Shown piece by piece: positions 56,800 to 64,000 of a DNA stretch of 64,000 bases. The stretch's first letter is position 1, and every line of letters begins with the position of its first letter. A program made the translations under genes and the position numbers. The DNA is from Dermanyssus gallinae (Eukaryota > Arthropoda > Arachnida > Mesostigmata > Dermanyssidae): NCBI GenBank assembly GCA_003439945.1, contig QVRM01005597.1, positions 455,001 through 519,000 of the forward strand, written 5' to 3'. The notes under the pieces are model-generated. The model was not told where the DNA came from, made no database searches, and saw only the letters and a program-made list of their open reading frames with translations.

Positions 56800-58130
56800 A
56801 GTCGCTAAGGGGGTTAGGCAAGGATGTCCGTTGTCATCGGTGACCTTTTATGTATATAGAGATAATAGCGCAAAAGATTAATAGAACGAGTTTAGGGTGG
56901 CAAAAAGGGGAAAAGGGTGTATATATCAAAACAACCCTGTTGCTGTTTGCTGACGATATTATAGTGTTGAGGCGGATCACTAGCGAAGTAGAAGAAATTG
57001 AATATAGAAGTCAGTACAAGTCTCTTGGGGTGACATTGACTAGAGGGAATGATTATTTAGAGAAAGAAAATTTATTACAGAGGGACAAGGTTGACAGAGG
57101 AAAAATGCAGTAAGGTGCAAGGGCCTCGGGGGTTTAATGAATACATAGTAACAAAGAATATATGGAATGCCCTTTATGTGCCAGGATTGAGTATTGCTAA
57201 TGTCTCTTTGGTCCACAGAGCGGGGTTAGGAAGAAGTTAGAAACCATATAAAAAAGTGATAAGATTTGCATTGGGTTGCCGTTTTAATTGCACCAGGGAG
57301 GTTCTTGAGGTTCTTGAGGGGAAGGGAGAATGTAAAAATGTATATAAAGAAAAGTACAAAGTAAGCTAAGATTTAGTGTTAGGAAAAACCTGCCACAAAT
57401 AAAAGTTGGGTTAAACAGATGCAGCTGGTGAAGACGGCACTAAGGATCAAAACGAAGTGGGATCGCAGAGTAGAGTTCGCAGCTAGGGAGATTGGGTACA
57501 ATAGTCAGCAATGGAAAAAGCGAGGGTATCGGAGAAAATGTTGAAATTAAAAGTAAACAAGCCATATATAAACAAATGGTAATTGTTGATGGGTTCCAGA
57601 TCGCGTTTGGCAGGTATGTATGGAATGGAAAACCAGGAGGGGCAGAATAAAATAGGTACATAACAATTCAAGAGCGAGTGAGCTATTGGCAGATGCTAGG
57701 GCAGGGATTTTGGATACAAGGATACAAAGAGCTAAATCAAGGGGGGGGGGGCAAGGTACAGAATGTCGAGCATGTGGGCTAGGGAATGGGTCAATCGAAC
57801 AAATTGTTAAAGAATGTACAACCTTTGGGGGAGCAGAGACATCGACCTGTCGAAGGCCCTAGCCTTAGGGCCACATGTTAGAAAGGACATGGTCGATATT
57901 ACAAAAAAGGTTGCCTCAATGGAAATCACATACTTAATAAGTATTGGCGCGCTTTCTGATCCGATGGGGCTTCCCAGCAACCCTGAAAGTCGTTGGGATA
58001 TTACCTGATGATTACTCGCATTTGGTGAGTCGAGGTTTTTTTATAGTTAGCCACGTCGAACTGAATAAAAGGGTGGTTGTTAAGTAACCATTTGCCCTGT
58101 AATACTGTTTAGTTTAAGATCCGGCGAATC
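56800..58130 (+). mobile_element. LINE A, right part (RT core end, zinc-finger end, 3' UTR)
   Basis: Resumes where 52,914 stopped: VAKGVRQGCPLSSVTFYVYI (motif B), TLLLFADDIIVLRR (catalytic FADD), YKSLGVTLTRGNDYL (thumb), KNIWNALYVPGLSIANVSLV and VIRFALGCRFNCTREVLE. It then has ECRACGLGNGSIEQIVKECT, a CxxC...C finger with Q where related elements usually have H. SMEITYLIS closes the ORF, followed by a 3' UTR with GAATAAAAGGG near 58,060. The matching halves show that LINE A was split by the later insertions. Confidence 0.8.
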
Positions 58131-58489
58131 TTTGTTCACCGCGTCATTGCTAGAACCATACACCCATCTCTGTGAAAGATGGAAGCGCTACTGTTAAGAA
58201 CGGTACAATTCTCCGCCGCCTTTTATTCGAGGACTGCGAGTCTCCTGTGGTTGGTCTCGGCGGAACTCGACTACGGGCGGTCGCCGTGCTTAACGATCGG
58301 ATTGGAGGGGCACTAAACCGCTGCTCGATGGACTAGCTACAGAGGCCGAGTTTGGTACGGTGGCGCTGCACTAAAATTTTACAATTTCATTCAAGAGGTC
58401 CAGCAATGTTTTTTTTTAAAGGTCTAACTGGAAAATGCAGTACGCTCACGCGGACACCACTGCAGGAAACTCGTCTGCAAGCGTGGGCG
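58131..58489. other. No supported gene
   Basis: May include the last part of the LINE A 3' UTR. No other feature recognised. Confidence 0.35.
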
Positions 58490-58677
58490 GTCGAGCCCGG
58501 TGGCGTGGTGCATTCGTCTGCGCCTCGCGACCGGAGGAGATACTTAGGTGCGCGGGTTCGAGCCCCACCGTTGCACATTTATATTTATGGGGGTCCGTCT
58601 ATAAGCAATGCGAAAAGCAGTCTCATGGACGTAAATCTTGGCTGAGAGTCAGCCTAGAAAGTATTTTCTTTTAAGTG
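58490..58677 (+). mobile_element. tRNA-derived SINE copy, plus strand
   Basis: The A box is TGGCGTGGTGCA (58,501-58,512) and the B box GGTTCGAGCCC (58,555-58,565), a well-conserved internal pol III promoter. The body and tail (AAGCAGTCTCATGGACGTAA, GGCTGAGAGTCAGCC, TTTTCTTTTAAG) match the minus-strand copy at 8.3-8.5 kb. The 54-base A-to-B distance is longer than in most tRNAs, as expected for a SINE head. Better preserved than the 8.4-kb copy. Confidence 0.8.
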
Positions 58678-58681
58678 TGGG

Positions 58682-58860
58682 CCGGTAGTGTGGGGCTCCT
58701 ACCCACTAAAAACCAGTCATGTGCGAATCCCTGCAACCCATCGGGAACTGCATAAGCATAGCTTCAAACGATCGAAGGGGGAGAATAGTTTATGAATTTA
58801 GCTATTCCGGTTTGCCCCGCGGGATGATGTCATTTAATAACGGTTTTTCTTCTTGACGCG
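58682..58860 (-). mobile_element. R1-like LINE 3' tail (family R)
   Basis: On the minus strand, GGTTTTTAGTGGGTAGGAGC then CCCACACTACC (58,712 to 58,685) is the family's 3'-terminal hairpin with the short loop, preceded by about 150 bp that may be its 3' UTR. No coding part remains. It abuts the tail of the SINE. Confidence 0.6.
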
Positions 58861-60020
58861 CAGGATGTTGTCCATTGTGCGAGTAGTGCTGGTGTCCAGT
58901 CGTCGCGTGACTTAATCATAAGCTGTATGAGCGTTCCAAAAATGTCGTCGTCAGCCCTAGATAGATCCGCGCGCTCGCTGAGAAGGTCCATCAAATCCAA
59001 CCGTGTGCTTTAAGCCAAAACCGCGCAAATCCTCGCGCACCTGCTAATTCTGCAGGAGCTATATCTAGTTCTAAGTAACTCCGTGCAACGACCATTAGCA
59101 AGTACGACTACTACGGACTACAACGACTACTTCTTCAGATCGATCCTTTTTCTTTTCTACGACATTTACCCAAATTTCATTAATCAATAGCTACGCTTTC
59201 TTTTAAAGTTAAATGGAGTTTTCTAGGCACGACTTGAATCTGTCATTAAAGTATTTCGAAAATAGTAATATCGGCTTATGCAGGACGTAATTCAAAGCCA
59301 GGAGTGAACGTGCTCGCAATAAATAAAATCAAAAACGTTATAAAATGATGTCGAAACTTTCGTGCTCTTGATTTTTGCCTTGGCTATTATCGATGCTAAA
59401 AAACCAAACCGAATACCAGCTAAATCTTTCTGTGCTCAGCGTACATATTTCTAGTGGCTTCTTCTAACATGAATTTAAATATTCTAGTTGCGGTATGAAT
59501 GTACGCTGTGAGTGAATGTTGCCATTAGCATTTTAGGTTTCCACACGACACGTAACAGCCTTAGACCTGACGGTCATGGTACAATTTCACTTAGCCTTCT
59601 TGCAGTCATATATACATAGATGCTTTAGGTGCATACTCACGTGTATGTCTTTTTACTACTGGAGAGCACTGGAAAACGTGGTGAACCAAAAATTACACGC
59701 GCGTTTGATTTTCCAAGGGGAAAATATGACATATTTCCGTGGCAAGTCACATTCTACGACAGTCTAGGATCGGAAAGAGCACAAGATGCGCGCGCCCGAT
59801 TCGGATCCATTCCCTCCTCCCCCAGGGTCGTCTGCTACGGCATTTTCTTCTATAAATGCGACCCGAGGCTGTTAGAGTACCAATTTATAAATTACGGCTA
59901 GAACTCCTCATGCGTGCACTGCTTTGCGTTTGCAGCATAAATAAGTATTGTCTGTGAGCTGAAGCACATAAGGACTCCTTTGCCACTGTTTTTATACAGT
60001 TTGAGATGGAAAAATCGACC
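58861..60020. other. No supported gene
   Basis: Unrecognised sequence; ORFs at 59,576 and 59,629 (plus) overlap each other in different frames and lack motifs. Confidence 0.4.
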
Positions 60021-60024
60021 ACGA

Positions 60025-60260
60025 GGAATAACTTTCATATTTATTTAATTCAAACGCACAAGTGTGTGTAGAAGACCATCCGCGTGAACGTGTCATGACG
60101 CGGCTATCGTTCCCGGCAGTGGGTGGAAATACTGACCGTTTACACCCCTTTTTTGCCTTGCAAACTCCGATAAGAGCATTATTGTATGACCTGTCGGTAT
60201 GTTGTAGATAGACATAAGCAGTGCCTTTACGAAATGGCCAATTCCTGAAACAATACCGCA
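60025..60260 (-). repeat. Repeat X, copy 3
   Basis: Shares ATATTTATTTAAT, AACGCACAAGTGTGTG, CGCGTGAACGTGTCATGACG, CGGCTATCGTTCCCGG and CAACTCCGA-like sequence with copies 1 and 2. It ends on the minus strand with AATAAATATGAAAG. It also ends at CCTGAAACAATACC, the equivalent of CCTGAAACGGTACC in copy 1, so all three copies share both boundaries approximately. Confidence 0.7.
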
Positions 60261-61020
60261 TTTAGCTAGGCTTACCTGTTTTACTCATTTCGTTCCCGTT
60301 AGACACACAGACACAAGATGATACACGGAGTAATAATTAATCAGACACATATATGCATCAATTTTCTTGCTGAAAGACCGTGTGCAGCACGATAAAGGAA
60401 AAGGAGTCTGATAAAAGATGGCCAACACTCATTAGAATACATTAAATGGCAAATAAACTGACCCTTCTGCAAACAAAAAAGCCAAAACGAACAAAAGCTT
60501 ACAGAACCAAAGTTATTATACAAGTCAAGTGCGGAGAAGCTTCGATACGTGGCGATACTTGTAAACAAGCTGCAAAGTTCAGTACCCTGTAGCGTGCAGC
60601 ACGCCAGAAATCTACGGCATTTATCAGAAGCCGCATAATATGCAGTACCTTAGCCTTTCTCCAATAATTGCGGACAATAATCATCCAATACAACAGAATA
60701 AACCGGCTTTTTACCGGTTCGATTCGGCAGAGTGCAATCGTGTTTTCGTCGGCTCCCGTAAAACGGACTGTTTCGTGACATTGACTTCGATTTCGGAAGT
60801 AAACTGTGTCGACGAGCATGTGTGTACCGGTTACTCTATTGGTTAATAGTACAGGCTGTAAGTCAGTTGGGTCGCGTATCTGAGGGATTGGATTCATATC
60901 AGGCTCTCTGACTTTCGTTGATCAAATCACCCGGCTGACTGTGTTCGATTTGCTAGCGCCATCACAGATCTACTTGCAACGTCGCAAGACGTTGTAGCTT
61001 ACGGATTGACTCGAGACAAG
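60261..61020. other. No supported gene
   Basis: A 132-codon minus ORF (60,897 to 60,499) has no domain I recognise and is within chance length for the window. Confidence 0.35.
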
Positions 61021-61130
61021 AGGTCGCCGTAGCCTTGTGACAGTGACACCGACTACCACTTAGTAGCACCGGGTTCAATTCCCAATTCATGTGTTTTGTT
61101 TTTGTTCTTTTTTTTTCTGTTCTTCTTTGG
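61021..61130 (+). mobile_element. Possible second tRNA-like SINE head
   Basis: TAGCCTTGTGACAG (61,030-61,043) fits an A box and GGTTCAATTCC (61,072-61,082) a B box, 42 bp apart as in a tRNA. A T-rich tract follows at 61,097-61,120. Acceptor-stem ends do not pair, so this is not an intact tRNA. A single copy in the window keeps the call tentative. Confidence 0.4.
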
Positions 61131-61645
61131 TGCAGTTGTGTGTTTTTTGTGTTTTGAGACGCTTGTCACGATATAGACATGCCATGAAATTGAGGATTGA
61201 TGGGTCGGTCAGAATAAACCTCTTGATTTGCTGGATATATCACGGCTGACGCAGCAGGCAATCTAGTATCGAGGATAAGCGGATCTCGCTTGTGGGCTTG
61301 TGGACTCTGAGGGACTTACAGAAGTAGTTTTGCGGAAGGAAAAAGCGCGATATTTCACGCGAGCAACAGTATTTACAGTATTTAGACGCTAATTTGTGGG
61401 GCACGCCTAGGAGATTGCCCCGTATCTGGGCTGTATGCCCGGCTGTCACTTCACGTACCGCTAGGATTGAGGGGTCAGCCCAGTGTTCACCGAAGGCTAA
61501 CCTGCCAGCGAACTGGCAGAATCCGGAGTCAGCCAAGCGTGTCGGGGCGTGCCGCATAGCGCGAAGGGGTTGCTTGTAACATTGACGACGAGTTACAGGC
61601 CTCGTACTTTTGGTTTACCACGGATCTGTTAATCAGCGTTATTCA
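61131..61645. other. No supported gene
   Basis: Overlapping ORFs on both strands around 61,240-61,580 with no recognisable family. Confidence 0.35.
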
Positions 61646-61649
61646 AGAT

Positions 61650-62465
61650 GTCACTCGCCGCTAGCGGTTGGTCCGCATTTTGACAAAGTTAGTACGTAGA
61701 CAGCTAGCCAGAGAGTTAACTGAAATCCTGTGCTCAGTCGCAAAGAACAACAATGACTCGGCCTGGCTAACCCTATTCTCCTTCGCGCCCGTTGTTCTCC
61801 GCCTCCCCGATGGCGGGAAGGATTACCGGTCATTGGCGGTTATCATTCGAAATAGCCTTCGCGATTTTGCTGATGGAAGACTCTTTGACTATGGCAGTAG
61901 CCCTCCTTCACTTCAAATTAACGTACCAGACAGCGGACAGTTGACACCGTCCTTGTTGTCATTGTTGAGCTTATGGAAGGCGACGTTTCTTCGGCGGCCA
62001 CGGTCTTAATGCTGACATGCGGGCGCAGAAGCCCAGCGAGACGGCACTGCTGCTAGAGAAGCACACCCAGCGCCTTCACTTCTGTCCGAGGCTAGCTCTC
62101 CTCACGTGCCCTTGCCATCAACCGCATCAGCCGACAATGTTCGGTCTGCCATACAAACGTGTCCGCAAAGCTCAGCTGCAGGCCTCGATTTCATCAGATC
62201 ACGGCTTTTAGAAGACCTGCTGTCCTCCGCTCAAGAATCTGCCGCCGACCGGCTTGCAACTGCCCCGGCCGAAGTCGTTGATCTTCTTTGCCTGGGCTCG
62301 CTTCTCTCGCAATGGTAGCCGCTCATCTTTAAAGCCCGACTATTCACTCTTAATTGGAAAGATGGCAGTGTGAAGGCCTATCGCATGCTCATCTGTAATC
62401 CGGAGGCTGGCGGCAGCAATCTACCACCTGTTCACAGTGCGGTCAAAGCTTGGGCTCCGAATATG
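61650..62465 (+). mobile_element. Relic of an unusual reverse-transcriptase family
   Basis: Plus frames give AWLTLFSFAPVVLRLPDGGK, then ADNVRSAIQTCPQSSAAGLD and FIRSRLLEDLLSSAQES, then FKARLFTLNWKDGSVKAYRM. This order resembles a widespread metazoan family with phrases like FPxGSAGGxDGLxPQHLKDL and RKKDGGIRPIAVG, which differs from the other LINEs here. The catalytic YxDD part is not seen, since the relic stops near 62,465. The clade assignment is from memory of the motif pattern and is uncertain. Confidence 0.55.
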
Positions 62466-62629
62466 TTCCACTAAGTAAACTAATCAATCAATAAGAAGCC
62501 TTCCTGCCTTCTTCTGCCGCATTATTTCATAATGCATATCGTCTGCTACAGCGTTCGAAAGTGTCACGTAACTGATCAGCTCCGTACAAAACTTACAATT
62601 TGTGTAATATAATCTCCTACATAGCAAGT
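62466..62629. other. Short spacer, nothing recognised
   Basis: Separates the previous relic from the CR1/Jockey-like element. No motif seen. Confidence 0.4.
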
Positions 62630-64000
62630 ATGGCAAAGCCAGGAGACAAGCGTACATGCGAGGATTCAGATAGATCTATACGAGGAGAAAAACAGTGCAC
62701 CATTTGTCAAAACTGTGAAAAGAGATCTCTCCTGTACGAGACTCTCGGTGAACGATGCTAATGATTGTGATAAACTAGACACAGTAAAATGTGAGAAATG
62801 TGCGCCACCGGTGTCTGTCCCGGAGTCTGATATGGAAACAGATGATGCACTAGCTGATGCCGGCGCGCGTACGGGAAATTTAGCGCTGCTTAAGCAGTTA
62901 TTATTGGAATTTGGGAACATGAAAGAGATACTAAATGAGTTATCTTCGGTAAACAAAAACCTCAATAAATTGGTCGACACGTTGTCTGTAACGAATGCGA
63001 AGCTATAATACATGCTCGCCGGATACAGCTGGAGACTCAGCCAGCAAAGAAATATTGTGCTCGTTCCGACGATCCTTCCATTTCTCGGGTTCGGATTGGA
63101 ACAGATATATAGCACGGGGTTTTTGGAAAGAATGACAGGCAACTGCATGCACATTCTGAGGTGAAGTCCAAGAAAAACATATATAAGCAGATTACAGCAA
63201 ATAAGTTCAAAAGTACCTTGGATTAAGTCAAAAAAGATCGAAACCCAGAAGCATGACTGGCCTGCGACCGAATTTTATATTCTGAGAAGAGTTATCATTA
63301 CTAACAAACTGTGACCATACAGTTTTACTCATCGGCGATTTTAATCAGCCAGAAATAAATTTGAAGACGCTCAGCGTGTTACGACCCTTAGACGAGAATA
63401 CAAATAAAGCCATCATACGTCTAAACCTCTTCGCCGTGCACGGACTCCAGCAACATGTTACAGTAGCAACACGTGTTGGCAGTCAACGCGATTCGCTACT
63501 AGACATTGTGCTTTGCAACGTGATTTGGTAGACGAAATTGCTGCACGGCCAAACCACCTGTTCTCTGATCATCGTATGGTTAAGTTCGTCATAACGGACT
63601 GCAAGCGCCCCAAGCAAACGTCAATAGCCAAGTTGGATTATAAAAAGGTAATTATGATGTCATGAAGCTGAACCTCGAGCTCACAAAACGGACCAGATTT
63701 TTTCAAAGTTGCTTCTCCGTGGACTATGTATACTAAACTTATTAAGTATCTGCACTTCCTAATTCAATTACATGTACCACAGCGGGCCTGTCGCACATCA
63801 TTAATTGACAGACAGATAATGAGCTCAACAATTGCCAGCTTCAGAAAATACTCAAAGCATACATTCGACAAAGGACCCTAGAAGAGCACGCTGTTATTCG
63901 AAACAGCGATGTTAACTCAATCCACAGATAATTTGTCCGCAAACAAATCTCAGTTCGTGACTATCTGGCGTCAATTATGCGACCCAATGGTTCACTAGCC
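62630..64000 (+). mobile_element. CR1/Jockey-like LINE, 5' part (ORF1 and endonuclease), cut by window edge
   Basis: Starting at ATG 62,630, a frameshifted ORF1 has a cysteine cluster (CTICQNCEK, then VKCEKCAPP) and a Leu/Asn-rich stretch with coiled-coil character (LKQLLLEFGNMKEILNELSS). The second ORF follows, with endonuclease blocks VLLIGDFNQPEIN (GDFN motif), SQRDSLLDIVLCN and LFSDHRMVKFVITDCKRP (the closing SDH motif), then the linker towards the reverse transcriptase. The window ends before the polymerase. Stops at several points show decay. It keeps its 5' end, unlike all other LINEs in the window. Confidence 0.8.

Noticed and set aside
61023..61095. Intact tRNA gene
   Set aside because: A and B boxes are correctly spaced but the acceptor stem does not pair and a T-rich tail follows, fitting a SINE head better.

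Overview
The window is eukaryotic nuclear DNA. It has long intergenic stretches, many microsatellites, decayed non-LTR retrotransposons (LINEs) on both strands, tRNA-derived SINE copies and one mariner fragment. The repeat mix and the host-gene architecture suggest an arthropod, most likely a chelicerate such as a tick. That placement is inference; no marker gene fixes the species.

The only convincing host coding sequence is a family of four related exons, all on the minus strand: G1 (6288 to 4903), G2 (18618 to 17661), G3 (31735 to 29624) and G4 (47762 to 46455). Each encodes a long, charged, low-complexity N-terminal tail, then a basic patch, one hydrophobic membrane segment and a short linker. 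Each then reaches a splice donor in the same phase (phase 0). They read as 5' coding exons of type II single-pass membrane proteins. No downstream exon was recognised between them. They may be four tandem paralogous genes, or alternative first exons sharing an ectodomain to the left of the window. G3 and G4 look intact. G1 has lost its conserved ATG (now TTG) and has an in-frame stop just before the donor. G2 has a one-base frameshift between its conserved start and its main frame.

Layout: 1-1.6 kb holds little beyond a candidate promoter. 1.5-4.35 kb is a block of different minisatellites. 4.9-6.3 kb is G1. 7-17 kb has LINE, SINE and repeat relics. 17.6-18.6 kb is G2. 18.6-29.6 kb is mostly unrecognised, with a few relics and a 185-bp ATT array. 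29.6-31.7 kb is G3. 32-41 kb is rich in R1-like LINE pieces and simple repeats. 41-46 kb is mostly AT-rich. 46.4-47.8 kb is G4. 48.9-50.2 kb is an R1-like LINE, followed by a mariner relic. 52.1-58.1 kb is a stack of nested LINEs. 58.4-64 kb has a SINE, more repeats, an unusual reverse-transcriptase relic and a CR1/Jockey-like element running off the right edge.

Several LINE families recur. Family R (R1-like) has a 3'-terminal GTGGG/CCCAC hairpin. Family B (RTE-like in feel) includes a copy with a 14-bp target-site duplication and a twin-priming 5' inversion. There are also CR1/Jockey-like copies and a separate LINE (A) split by the nested insertions. An unnamed ~245-bp repeat (X) occurs three times. 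I found no rRNA, CRISPR or bacterial-type operon.
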